Source: Catellatospora sichuanensis
GTDB taxonomy: Bacteria > Actinomycetota > Actinomycetes > Mycobacteriales > Micromonosporaceae
Length of the DNA stretch: 64,000 nucleotides
Assembly: GCF_007483665.1 (NCBI RefSeq)
Contig: NZ_ML660184.1
Span: 164,932-228,931, forward strand
Direction of reading: 5' to 3'
Shown in pieces: positions 25,444 to 34,148 of the stretch (its first letter is position 1; each line of letters begins with the position of its first letter). Under the pieces are notes generated by a model. The model saw nothing but the letters and a program-made list of their open reading frames with translations. It did no database searches and had not been told where the DNA came from. A program made the translations under genes and the position numbers.

Positions 25444-26718
25444 TCAGCCCGCGAGGCGGTAGACGTCCAGGCCGACCAGTGACTGGCAGACCAGTGCCGC
25501 GCCGCCCAGCCAGCAGCGGTCCAGGGTGATCCCGCCGACGCCGACCAGCCGGACCCGGGCCGGGCGGGCCAGGTCCACCACACCGAACCAGGTCTGGTTC
25601 CCCTTCGTCCGGGTCAGCACCAGCCTGCGGCCGTCGGTCCCGGCCGACGTCCAGCCGTCCAGCCGCAGCAGCAGGTCGCCGGTCGTGGTGTCACGCAGCA
25701 CGCCGGCCTGCGGGCGCTCGTCGGTGCCGGTCAGCACCCGGCCCGGCCCGAGTGGCGTGAACCCGCCGACCCGGCCTTGCCAGCGCACCGTGCCGTCGAC
25801 GGGGTCGAGCAGCCAGACCTCGTCGGCCGCGCTGGCGCAGACCAGCGGCGCGCACTCGGTCAGGTAGACGTGTCGGCTGTCGAACGCGGGCGCGACGTCC
25901 CACGCGGTCTCCAGCGTGGGCAGCCGCAGCGCCGCGACCCGGCGCCGCCCGTCCCGCTCGTAGGCCCCCACCACCAGGCCGCCGACCACCTGCACGGCGG
26001 TCGTCTGCGCGGGCAGCTCGTGTACGGCACCCAGCGTGCCGTCGACGCCCACCAGCCGCACCCGGTCGCGTTCGCCGTCCTCGACCAGCACCATACCCGC
26101 GAGCAGTCCGTCCACCAGGTACGGCGCCAGCCGGTACGACCTGTCGAGAGTGTGCCGCCACAGCGGACGCCCGGTCTGCACGTCCCAGCCGCCGTACCAG
26201 TCGACCGGGGCGGACATGCCCGCCAGCACGGCGGTCCGGGCTGCGACGCCCACCAGGTAGGCGCGCTCCTGCCACAGTCGCCGGCCGGTCGCCGCGTCCA
26301 GTGCGTACGTGGTCCACGGCTCGTCCGCCGACGCGGTGTCGAGCACGGTCACCAGCAGCATCCCGTCGACCTGCCGGGCCTCGTGCACCTCGGTGGACCG
26401 GCCGTCGAGCGGTGCCCGCCAGCGCACCGCGCCGTCGGCGTCCCCGACGGCGACCAGGTGCCGTGCGACCTCGCCGCGGTGCACCGCCAGCACCAGGCCG
26501 CCCGCGAACACGACGGGCGCGGCGAGCGGCGGCGCGAGCTCGGTGATCCGGCGCAGCGGCGCGGCGGCGACGGGGGCCGATCCGGCGCAGGCCAGCAGCC
26601 CGGTGAGCGCGACGCTCAGCAGCGCGACGAACCGCCGCCCGGTCCGGGACAGCCGCGGCCCGTCGCCGGGCTCCTCGGCGTCCCCGCGCGGGTCGCCGAG
26701 GTCGATGAGCACGGTCAC
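25444..26718 (-). CDS. Membrane-anchored PQQ-like beta-propeller protein, paralogue 4 of 4
   Basis: This 424-residue protein begins with the motif VLIDLGD, then a basic stretch and one hydrophobic helix (RRFVALLSVALTGLLACAG), then blade-like repeats of the PQQ/WD40-like type (YALDAATGRRLWQ, LLDPVDGTVRWQG). Two cysteine pairs stand out: C-x4-C (ECAPLVC) and C-x8-C near the C terminus, probably disulfides outside the cell. GTG 26718 has GGGAGG just upstream. It is the last gene of a four-paralogue operon. No enzymatic residues are evident; a scaffold or ligand-binding role is inferred only from the fold. Confidence 0.8.
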   Translation of the reverse strand: MTVLIDLGDPRGDAEEPGDGPRLSRTGRRFVALLSVALTGLLACAGSAPVAAAPLRRITELAPPLAAPVVFAGGLVLAVHRGEVARHLVAVGDADGAVRWRAPLDGRSTEVHEARQVDGMLLVTVLDTASADEPWTTYALDAATGRRLWQERAYLVGVAARTAVLAGMSAPVDWYGGWDVQTGRPLWRHTLDRSYRLAPYLVDGLLAGMVLVEDGERDRVRLVGVDGTLGAVHELPAQTTAVQVVGGLVVGAYERDGRRRVAALRLPTLETAWDVAPAFDSRHVYLTECAPLVCASAADEVWLLDPVDGTVRWQGRVGGFTPLGPGRVLTGTDERPQAGVLRDTTTGDLLLRLDGWTSAGTDGRRLVLTRTKGNQTWFGVVDLARPARVRLVGVGGITLDRCWLGGAALVCQSLVGLDVYRLAG

Positions 26719-26740
26719 CCTGCCTCCCGCTTCACCGGAT

Positions 26741-28036
26741 TCAGTCGAGGAGCCGCCAGAGGGTCGCCTGGTTCCCGTCGTGCGTGCAGAGCAGGGTCCG
26801 CTGCTCGAACGCACACCGTTGCACACGACCGGGCAGCTGCGCCAGGATCTCCGGACCGTCCGGGCCGAGCCGGGCGACCTGCAGCACCGCCCCGTCCTCG
26901 ACCGGCCGCACCAGCACCGTGATCGGTGTCTGCTCCCACAGCACCGTCCAGCCCGCGACGTCGGTCTCCCGCCCGGAGCCGAGGTCGATCACCGTATGCG
27001 GGCGCGGGCCGAGCCCGCCGTCCAGGTCGCCGTCCCGGTCGCCGTCCCGGTCGAAGACGAGCAGGTGCGAGCCCCGGACCAGGAACGGCCCCCTGAGCAG
27101 CCGGCGCACCACCGCGCCGGTCGCTCGGTCGACCACCTCGAGTCCGCCCACCGGGTCGGACAGAAGTGCGCACCGGAACACCGGGCCGCATTCGGCGCCG
27201 CCCCAGCCGCCCGGCGCGGTGACCGGCAGCGCCGCCAGCGTCGTCCCGTCGAACCGGGCCAGTCGGGGGCCTGCCGCGGCGGAGTACCCGATGACGAGCT
27301 CTCCGCCCCCGGCGAACGCCGAGTCGACCGTGGCGGGCACCGACACGGTGCCGGTACGCAGCACCCGGCCGTCGTGCACGTCGTATGCCGTCACGAGACC
27401 GGTCGGGCTCACCGTCCAGGCCGTGTCGTCCTCGTCGTCGAACGCGACGTTCACCGCGTCCGGCATCGTCCACAGCCGCGCCCCGGTCCGCAGATCGGCG
27501 AAATGGACGGCGGGCGCCCCGTCCGCCACGTAGACCGAACCCATCGAGTGGACGACGTCACCGACCGGCACCATCAGTTCGCGGGTCCGCCACAGTTCGG
27601 CACCGGTCACGAGGTCGAGCGCGACGCTGAGTTCGCCGTCCCCGTCGGCCTGCGCGACCACGACGATCTCCGGCACCGCCGGCGCGACCACGATGTTGCT
27701 CAGCTGCGGTTTCTCGGGCAGCTCCACGCTCCAGCGCGGCGAGCCGTCGCTCAGCTCGTACGCGGTGAGCCGGCCCTGTCCCCGCAGCAGCACCACGTCC
27801 CGGGCGAACACCGGGTCGGTGGCGCGCGCGTCGGCCACCGGGATCCGGGCGAGCTCGACCAGGTTCACCGGCAGCGGTGCCGCGCCGCCGAAGGACAGCA
27901 GCAGCGCCACCCCGAGCGCCGTCGCGGCGGCGCGCAGGCCGCGGCGCGGCTCACCGGGCTCGGGCAGCGCGTCACGCCAGCCGCCGCCCAGTTCGATCAC
28001 TTCCGCGCCGTCCGGCCGCCCCACGGCGATGTTCAT
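26741..28036 (-). CDS. Membrane-anchored PQQ-like beta-propeller protein, paralogue 3 of 4
   Basis: This 431-residue paralogue has the N-terminal motif EVIELGGGW, a transmembrane helix (about residues 40-58), then propeller repeats (LTAYELSDGSPRWSVEL, EVVDRATGAVVRR). The conserved cysteines are C-x5-C (ECGPVFRC) and C-x8-C at the end. ATG 28036 has GAGGAG 5 nt upstream and overlaps the preceding stop (ATGA), so translation is coupled. An aspartate-rich DRDGDRDGDLDGG insertion, probably calcium-binding, is unique to this copy. Confidence 0.8.
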   Translation of the reverse strand: MNIAVGRPDGAEVIELGGGWRDALPEPGEPRRGLRAAATALGVALLLSFGGAAPLPVNLVELARIPVADARATDPVFARDVVLLRGQGRLTAYELSDGSPRWSVELPEKPQLSNIVVAPAVPEIVVVAQADGDGELSVALDLVTGAELWRTRELMVPVGDVVHSMGSVYVADGAPAVHFADLRTGARLWTMPDAVNVAFDDEDDTAWTVSPTGLVTAYDVHDGRVLRTGTVSVPATVDSAFAGGGELVIGYSAAAGPRLARFDGTTLAALPVTAPGGWGGAECGPVFRCALLSDPVGGLEVVDRATGAVVRRLLRGPFLVRGSHLLVFDRDGDRDGDLDGGLGPRPHTVIDLGSGRETDVAGWTVLWEQTPITVLVRPVEDGAVLQVARLGPDGPEILAQLPGRVQRCAFEQRTLLCTHDGNQATLWRLLD

Positions 28037-29334
28037 GGCTGCTCCTCCCCGATACGCCAGATGACGACCTCGCCGGCCTGGGTCGTGCAGGCCACCGCCC
28101 GCGGCACGGACACGCACTGCACCAGCCCGTGCGGCTCCCTGCCGAGCAGGCGCAGCCCGTCGGTGGTCAGTTCGGCGAGATGGGTGGCGAACGTTTCTCC
28201 GTCGTCATGCCCGAGGACCCGAGCCACCTGTCCCGTCGTGGACAGGACGCGCCAGCCGGCCACGTCCGTGCGCAACCGGCCACCGGCCGGCTCCAGCCGG
28301 GCGCTGATCCTGCTCCCGGGCTCGCCGTCGTTGTCGAACAGCAGCATTCCGGCCGGGCTGCCGACGTGCATCGTGCCCTCCAGGGGCCGGATCGGGGCAC
28401 CGGTGGCACTGTCGATCAGGTAGGGCGGTCCTTCGTCGTACGGGTAGGCGCAGCTCGTCCCCGCACCGCAGTCGGTCTCCCAGGACCACCGGTTCGCCGC
28501 GGCCACGGCGGCCAGGTCGGCCCGTCCGTACCACAATGCGCTGGAGCGCTCCTCCAAGCCGTTCGCGTCGAACCGGTGGCCGACGATCCCGACCGCGTCG
28601 CGGCTGGCCAGGACGGCCACCCGCGTCCCGGCCGGCAGCCGCACCCGCGCGCTGCGCCGCACCGTGCCCGTGGCCAGGTCGTGTTCGACCAGCACACCGT
28701 CGGCGGCCAGCTCCCACAGCGCCGACCCCCAGCGGTCCACGGCGAACGATCGCTCCGGCACCACGCGCCAGCGCAGCGCGAAGGTCGCCGCGTCGTGCAC
28801 CTCGACCACCGGCCGCTCCGGATGCCCGGAAAAGCTGACCAGCAGGCCGGCGACCTGCTCCAGATACGTCACCGCACGCCAGCGCACCTGCCCGGTCACC
28901 CGGTCGACGGCCACCGCGTCGGCGAGCGCGAACTGCGGCTCCGACGACGTACTCCCCGGCCGGGAGAAGCCCAGCACCACCAGGTCGCCGACGTCGTGGA
29001 TCCAGTCGATCGCGCCCGGCATCCGCCAGCGCCGACGTCCGTCGGCCGCGTCGTATGCCGTGACCTCGCTCGGGGCGTGGAGCAGGACCGTGTCGCCGCC
29101 CGCCGTGGAGAGGATGAGCGCCTGCGGCGCGGACCAGCGGGCCAGCTCGGTCAGCCGGGGCTCCGGCGAGGGCGCGGCGGAGGTCATGGTGAACGCGAGC
29201 AGTGCACCGCACGCCGCGGTGGCGAGCACGGTCGGTCCGCGGCGCCCGGCCGGTCGTGTCGGCTGCGGAGTATCGGCGGAGGCCCAGTCGTCACCGAGGT
29301 CGATCACGGCGGCCGGACCCGCCCCGGTCGTCAC
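28033..29334 (-). CDS. Membrane-anchored PQQ-like beta-propeller protein, paralogue 2 of 4
   Basis: This 433-residue paralogue starts with a GTG that overlaps the previous stop (GTGA), with AGGAG 6 nt upstream. The N-terminal motif AVIDLGDDW precedes a transmembrane helix (about 35-53) and propeller blades (VTAYDAADGRRRWRMPG). Cysteine pairs are C-x5-C (CGAGTSC) and C-x8-C (CVSVPRAVAC). Around the first pair the sequence RWSWETDCG is almost the same as in paralogue 1. The last residues, EEQP, encode the GAGGAG that serves as ribosome binding site for the next gene. Confidence 0.8.
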   Translation of the reverse strand: MTTGAGPAAVIDLGDDWASADTPQPTRPAGRRGPTVLATAACGALLAFTMTSAAPSPEPRLTELARWSAPQALILSTAGGDTVLLHAPSEVTAYDAADGRRRWRMPGAIDWIHDVGDLVVLGFSRPGSTSSEPQFALADAVAVDRVTGQVRWRAVTYLEQVAGLLVSFSGHPERPVVEVHDAATFALRWRVVPERSFAVDRWGSALWELAADGVLVEHDLATGTVRRSARVRLPAGTRVAVLASRDAVGIVGHRFDANGLEERSSALWYGRADLAAVAAANRWSWETDCGAGTSCAYPYDEGPPYLIDSATGAPIRPLEGTMHVGSPAGMLLFDNDGEPGSRISARLEPAGGRLRTDVAGWRVLSTTGQVARVLGHDDGETFATHLAELTTDGLRLLGREPHGLVQCVSVPRAVACTTQAGEVVIWRIGEEQP

Positions 29335-30647
29335 CGGCGCTCCTGTTCGATCCGCAGCACGACGATGTCGCCGGCCATGGTGGCGCAGACCAGGGTCCGC
29401 CCGGCCTGCGTGCACTCCCTCAGCAGGTGCGGCACCGGACCCAGCCGCACCGCCTCCTGTTCGGTCAGTTCGGCCAGGTAGGTGAGCCTGTGCGGCAGGT
29501 CGTAGTGGGCGAGCACCCGCACGAGGCTGTCGTCCATGCCGAGCATCCGCCCCATGCCGAGCACCCGCCATCCCTTGAGGTCCGTCCGCGTGTCGCCCGT
29601 CCGCGGGTCCTGCACGGCGCGCACCGTCGGCAGGCTGAAGTCGGCGTCGCCGTCCTGACCGAGCATCAGCAGCCCCAGGGGACTGCCGATCGCCCGGCCG
29701 CCCGGCACGGAACGCAGGGCGACGCCGGTGGCCGGGTCGATCAGGTACACCTGGTCGCCGTCGAACGTGTAGGCGCACGACAGCCCGCGGCCGCAGTCGT
29801 GCTCCCAGGACCACCGGCCGGCCCCGTCGATCCCGGTGAGGTCGGCGGCGTCGTACCAGAGCGTCGCGCTGTCCTGTGGGCCGTTGTCGCCGAATCCGAC
29901 GATGCCCACCGCGCCGCGGCTGATCGTCAGGTTCAGACTCCGGCTCGACTCGGGAAGCCGGACGCGCGCGGCACGGCGCACAACCCCGGTATGCAGATCG
30001 TGCTCGACCAGCGCACCGTCCGGGGCGATGCGCCACAGCGCCGACCGCTGCTCGTCGCGTGCCCAGCTCTGCGCGTCCGGCAGCCGCCAGAGCAGCCCGT
30101 TGGTGCGGGTGTCACGGAACTCCACCTCCTGCCCCACACCGTTGGGCAGATAAGTGTTCATGACGTCGTCCCACAGTTCGACCCGCCGTTCGCTGCTCCA
30201 GCGCCGCTGCCCGGTCGCCCGGTCCACGGCGAGAGCCCACTCGGGCTTCTCCCCGGCTGGCTCGTTCATCGCGTCGCCGCGGAACAGCACCACCAGGTCC
30301 TCGTACGCGACCGCGTGGGAGATCGCGGAGCCTGGCACGGACCACAGCTCCCGCCAGCCGTCCGGGTCGTAGGCGACCGCGCGCCGGTTCTCGAACACCA
30401 CCACCAGCCCCGCGTCGACCACCTGCGCGACGCCGGTCGACGACGGGAGGAAGGCCAGCGTGGACACCCGTTGCCGCGGCAGCGGATCAGCCGCGGCCAG
30501 TCCGGTCAGCACAGCCAGACCTGCCAGCACCGCCGCCAGTCGGCGTCCCCAGCGCAACGTGCCCACCGCCACCGCGGGCTCGTCGGATTCGCCGGTCGGC
30601 AGCACCCCGAGGTCGATGACCGTGACCCCGTCCGGCTCACGCACCAC
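29331..30647 (-). CDS. Membrane-anchored PQQ-like beta-propeller protein, paralogue 1 of 4
   Basis: This 438-residue protein is the first gene of the array. It has the N-terminal motif TVIDLGVLP, a transmembrane helix (RRLAAVLAGLAVLTGLAAA, about 36-54), propeller blades (AVAYDPDGWRELWSVPG; LIDPATGVALRSV) and the family cysteines C-x5-C (CGRGLSC) and C-x8-C (CTQAGRTLVC). The start is GTG 30647 or GTG 30644; no strong ribosome binding site separates them. All four proteins share one topology: short cytosolic VIDLG tail, one helix, external propeller. No characterised homologue is recognised. Confidence 0.78.
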   Translation of the reverse strand: MVREPDGVTVIDLGVLPTGESDEPAVAVGTLRWGRRLAAVLAGLAVLTGLAAADPLPRQRVSTLAFLPSSTGVAQVVDAGLVVVFENRRAVAYDPDGWRELWSVPGSAISHAVAYEDLVVLFRGDAMNEPAGEKPEWALAVDRATGQRRWSSERRVELWDDVMNTYLPNGVGQEVEFRDTRTNGLLWRLPDAQSWARDEQRSALWRIAPDGALVEHDLHTGVVRRAARVRLPESSRSLNLTISRGAVGIVGFGDNGPQDSATLWYDAADLTGIDGAGRWSWEHDCGRGLSCAYTFDGDQVYLIDPATGVALRSVPGGRAIGSPLGLLMLGQDGDADFSLPTVRAVQDPRTGDTRTDLKGWRVLGMGRMLGMDDSLVRVLAHYDLPHRLTYLAELTEQEAVRLGPVPHLLRECTQAGRTLVCATMAGDIVVLRIEQERR

Positions 30648-30740
30648 GCCCGCACCACCTCACGCGTCCGTCCACGGGTCTGCGCACCGCCGGCGGCGGC
30701 CGCCTGGCGCGACCCGCGGGGCTTCGCGTGCTCAGACGCG

Positions 30741-30776
30741 CCGAAGCCGCCGACGGGTTGTCGTCGGCGGCTTCGG
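30741..30776 (-). terminator. Terminator of dxs
   Basis: CCGAAGCCGCCGACG and its exact complement form a 15-bp stem with a 6-nt loop, 16 nt after the dxs stop. It separates dxs from the beta-propeller operon. Confidence 0.75.
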
Positions 30777-30791
30777 TCGTGTGCTGTCGTA

Positions 30792-32729
30792 CTAGCCGCG
30801 CACCGAGGTCGCCAGCGGCGACGGAGCGGCGGGAGTGACCGCGGCGGCCCACTTGGTGACCCGCTCGGTGATCTCCGGGACGGTGAGCCCGATCTCGGCG
30901 AGGATCTCGGCGCGGGTGCCGTGCTCGATCCACGTCGACGGCACGCCGAGGTCGCGCAGCGGCACGTCCACCTCGTTGTCCCGCAGCAGCTTGGAGACCG
31001 CGTCGCCGACGCCGCCGGCCCGCACGCCGTCCTCCAGCGTCACCACCAGCTTGTGCTCGCGGGCCAGGGCCACCAGGTCCACCGGTGCCGGGCGCACCCA
31101 GCGCGGGTCGACCACGGTCACCCCGTAGCCGCGCTCGGCCAGCTTCGCGGCGACCTGCACCGACAGGTGCGCGAACGCGCCGATCGACACCAGCAGCACG
31201 TCCTTGCGCTCGGCCTCGGCGAGCACGTCCATGCCGCCCAGGCCGTCCGAGCCGCCGACGCGGCGCAGCGCGGGCAGCGCCGCGGGCACCGAACCGGTCG
31301 GGAAGCGCACGATGGTCGGCCCGTCGGCGATGCCGATCGCCTCGCGCAGCTCCTCGCGCAGCGTCTCGGCGTCGCGCGGGGCGGCCACCCGAAGGCCGGG
31401 GACCACGCCGAACACCGACATGTCCCAGATGCCGTAGTGGCTCGGGCCGTCGGGGCCGGTGATGCCGGCCCGGTCCAGCACGAACGTCACCGGCAGGTTG
31501 TGCAGCGCCACGTCCAGCAGGACCTGGTCGAAGGCGCGGTTGAGGAAGGTGGCGTACACGGCGACCACGGGGTGCAGGCCGGCCAGCGCCAGGCCCGCCG
31601 CCGAGGTGGTCGCGTGCTGCTCGGCGATGCCCACGTCGTACGCCCGGTCCGGGTACGCCGCGGCGAGCTTGTCGATGCCGGTGGACTCGGGCATCGCCGC
31701 GGTGATGCCGACGACGTCGGGCCGCTCGCCGGCGATCTCCACCAGCTCCTCGGCGAACACGTTGGTCCACTTCAGGCTGGGTGCCGCCAGCAGCCGGCCG
31801 GTCTCCGGGTCGAACGCGCTGGGCGCGTGGAACCGGTCGGCCTCGTCGTTGAGCGCCGGCTGGTAGCCGTAGCCCTTGGCGGTGACCGCGTGCACGATCA
31901 CCGGGCCGCCGAAGCGGCGGGCGCGGCCCAGCGCGGACTCCAGGGCGGCCTGGTCGTGCCCGTCGACCGGCCCGATGTACTTCAGGCCCAGGTCCTCGAA
32001 CATCGCCTGCGGGGCGACCGCGTCCTTGATGCCCTTCTTGACCGCGTGCAGCGCGTCGAACAGCGGCTTGCCGACCAGCGGGGTCTTCTCCAGCGCGTCC
32101 TTGACCAGGTCCAGGACCTTCTCGTAGCCGGGGTTCAGGCGCAGCGTGGCGAGGTGGTCGGCGAGCCCGCCGATGGTCGGGGCGTACGAGCGCCCGTTGT
32201 CGTTGACGATGATCACCAGCGGGTTGTCCGTGGCGGCGATGTTGTTCAGCGCCTCCCAGCACATGCCGCCGGTCAGCGCGCCGTCGCCGACGACCGCGAC
32301 CACGTGGCGCTTCTCGCCGCGCAGCGCGTAGCCCTTGGCCATGCCGTCGGCGTAGGACAGCGCGGTCGAGGCGTGGCAGTTCTCGACCAGGTCGTGCTCG
32401 CTCTCCGCCTGGTTCGGGTAGCCGGTGAGGCCGCCGCGCTGGCGCAGCTGGTCGAAGCCGTCCATCCGGCCGGTGACCATCTTGTGCACGTATGCCTGGT
32501 GGCCCGTGTCGAAGATGAAGCGGTCGGCCGGCGAGTCGAAGACCCGGTGCATCGCCAGGGTGAGCTCCACCACACCGAGGTTCGGGCCGATGTGCCCGCC
32601 GGTGCGCGCGACCTTGGCGATCAGGAAGTCGCGGATCTCGGCCGCCAGGCCGGTCAGCTGCTCCGGGGACAGGGTCTTGAGGTCCTGCGGCCCCTTCACG
32701 GAACCCAGCAGGGTCGCACCCTCGTTCAT
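30792..32729 (-). CDS. dxs: 1-deoxy-D-xylulose-5-phosphate synthase
   Basis: This 645-residue thiamine-diphosphate enzyme joins pyruvate and glyceraldehyde 3-phosphate in the first step of the MEP isoprenoid pathway. The ThDP motif GDGALTGG...NDNGRS is near residues 150-180, the active-site histidines lie in [11 protein letters not shown] and GHIGPNLG, and the cofactor glutamate is in GIAEQHA. ATG 32729 has GAGGAG 5 nt upstream; this site lies within a 25-codon leader ORF whose stop overlaps the ATG. It precedes the accessory block in a position matching Rv2682c. Confidence 0.95.
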   Translation of the reverse strand: MNEGATLLGSVKGPQDLKTLSPEQLTGLAAEIRDFLIAKVARTGGHIGPNLGVVELTLAMHRVFDSPADRFIFDTGHQAYVHKMVTGRMDGFDQLRQRGGLTGYPNQAESEHDLVENCHASTALSYADGMAKGYALRGEKRHVVAVVGDGALTGGMCWEALNNIAATDNPLVIIVNDNGRSYAPTIGGLADHLATLRLNPGYEKVLDLVKDALEKTPLVGKPLFDALHAVKKGIKDAVAPQAMFEDLGLKYIGPVDGHDQAALESALGRARRFGGPVIVHAVTAKGYGYQPALNDEADRFHAPSAFDPETGRLLAAPSLKWTNVFAEELVEIAGERPDVVGITAAMPESTGIDKLAAAYPDRAYDVGIAEQHATTSAAGLALAGLHPVVAVYATFLNRAFDQVLLDVALHNLPVTFVLDRAGITGPDGPSHYGIWDMSVFGVVPGLRVAAPRDAETLREELREAIGIADGPTIVRFPTGSVPAALPALRRVGGSDGLGGMDVLAEAERKDVLLVSIGAFAHLSVQVAAKLAERGYGVTVVDPRWVRPAPVDLVALAREHKLVVTLEDGVRAGGVGDAVSKLLRDNEVDVPLRDLGVPSTWIEHGTRAEILAEIGLTVPEITERVTKWAAAVTPAAPSPLATSVRG

Positions 32730-32803
32730 ACCTTCTCCTCGCTGCGCTGGTCGGCGACATGAACCACACACAGCGTCACGACTCGTTCGCTCCGCCTGCT
32801 CAT
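32726..32803 (-). CDS. 25-codon leader ORF overlapping the dxs start
   Basis: ATG 32803 (with GAGGCGAGGG upstream) opens a 25-residue frame that begins MSRRSERVV and ends [10 protein letters not shown]. Its TGA overlaps the dxs ATG as ATGA. The GAGGAG of the EE codons is the dxs ribosome binding site. It belongs to the SER...RSEE mini-ORF group also found before hemG, DUF3159 and rbsK. The upstream gene ends 137 nt away, so this copy is a leader peptide rather than a bridge. Confidence 0.45.
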   Translation of the reverse strand: MSRRSERVVTLCVVHVADQRSEEKV

Positions 32804-32939
32804 GCCCTCGCCTCGCTCTCGCCGCCGTCGCGTACGGCACTCCGGTGGGGGTGCCCTACGTTCCGCTTACCCATGCCGGGGAAGTCTATCGGCAGCACGC
32901 ACGGCCGTTAACCGCCTCGCCCACCCCTTCACGGGACCT

Positions 32940-34148
32940 TCACCCGGCCGCCGGTGTCAGCAGCGCGACGCACTCCACATGATGGGTCTGCGGGAAGCAG
33001 TCGAAGGCCTGCAGCGCCGCCAGCTTCCAGCCTTGCTCGCGGAAGGTGCGCACGTCCCGGCCGAGCGCCGCCGGGTCGCAGGCCACGTATGCCACGGCGC
33101 GCGGGCGGGCCGCCGTGATCGCCTTGACCACCGCGGCGCCGGCCCCGGTGCGCGGCGGGTCCAGTACCACCACGTCGGGCCGCGGCAGCCGCTCCTTGGG
33201 CCGCCGGTCCCGGTGCAGCGCCCGCTCCACGGTCGCGTCGACGACGCGCACGGGCAGCGCGGCCAGGTTGCCCCGGGCCGCCGCGACGCCGTCGCGCGCC
33301 GACTCGACCATGGTCACCGCGCCGGTCACCCCCACCCGGTCGGCCAGCGCCGCGGCGAACAGCCCGGCGCCGCCGTACAGGTCCCAGGCGTGCTCGCCCG
33401 GCCGCGGGTCCAGCAACTCCAGCACCGCCTGCACCAGGGTGTCCGCCGAGGCGGGGTGGACCTGCCAGAAGCCGCCCGCGGAGATCGTGAAGTCGTGCCC
33501 GGCGGCCCGCTCGACGAGCTGCTGCGGCGGGTCCTGGACCAGCTGCGCCGGGCCGGTGGACGGCTTGACCACGTCGATCAGGTCGGTGTCCGGCCAGCGC
33601 CGGTCCAGCACGTCGAGCTGCTGGATCTCCGGGTGCGCGATGGCGCAGCGCCCGATCGCCACCACCTCGTTCGAGCGGTGCTTGAGCAGCCCCGGCCGGC
33701 CCAGCGCGTCCGCGCGGTAACGGACCCGGGTGCGCCAGCCCTCGTCGCCGCCGGGCAGCGCCGCGACCGTCACGCCCAGCGCCTCGACCTCGGCCGCGTC
33801 CAGTTTGCCCAGCCGGGCCAGCTGCTCGCGCACCACGGCGGCCTTCCACTCCCGCTGCGCCGGCGGCGCGACATGCTGCAGGTCGCAGCCGCCGCAACCA
33901 TTGGCATGGGCGTACGGGCAGCGCGGCGTGATCCGGTCGGCGGCCGCCTCGAGCACCTCGACGCAGTCCCCGCGCAGGTACGCCTTGTGCAGCTCGGTGA
34001 TCTCCACGATCACCCGCTCCCCGGGCAGCGCGTGCCGCACGAAGATCACCTGACCCTCGTGCCGGGCCACGCAGTGCCCGCCGTGCGCGATCGGCCCGAC
34101 GGTCACCTCGACCTTGTCGCCCTCGTAGAGCTCCGTCACGGTGGTCAT
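32940..34148 (-). CDS. Class I SAM-dependent RNA uracil-C5 methyltransferase (RumA/TrmA family)
   Basis: This 402-residue enzyme has an N-terminal TRAM domain (1-60), an iron-sulfur cysteine set (Cys77, Cys85, Cys88 in CPYAHANGCGGC, plus the Cys in IGRCAI), a SAM-binding motif (WDLYGGAGLF), DPPRTG, and the nucleophilic cysteine in VACDPAALGRD. It methylates uridine in rRNA or tRNA; which one is not resolved. Its ATG overlaps the permease stop by one base (TGATG). The open frame to 34490 is a permease shadow. The position matches Rv2689c. Confidence 0.92.
   Translation of the reverse strand: MTTVTELYEGDKVEVTVGPIAHGGHCVARHEGQVIFVRHALPGERVIVEITELHKAYLRGDCVEVLEAAADRITPRCPYAHANGCGGCDLQHVAPPAQREWKAAVVREQLARLGKLDAAEVEALGVTVAALPGGDEGWRTRVRYRADALGRPGLLKHRSNEVVAIGRCAIAHPEIQQLDVLDRRWPDTDLIDVVKPSTGPAQLVQDPPQQLVERAAGHDFTISAGGFWQVHPASADTLVQAVLELLDPRPGEHAWDLYGGAGLFAAALADRVGVTGAVTMVESARDGVAAARGNLAALPVRVVDATVERALHRDRRPKERLPRPDVVVLDPPRTGAGAAVVKAITAARPRAVAYVACDPAALGRDVRTFREQGWKLAALQAFDCFPQTHHVECVALLTPAAG

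Noticed and set aside
25444-30647. BamB-like outer-membrane assembly role for the propeller array
   Set aside because: Fold similarity only; actinobacteria of this kind lack a classical Bam complex, and the N-terminal VIDLG tail is not a BamB feature.
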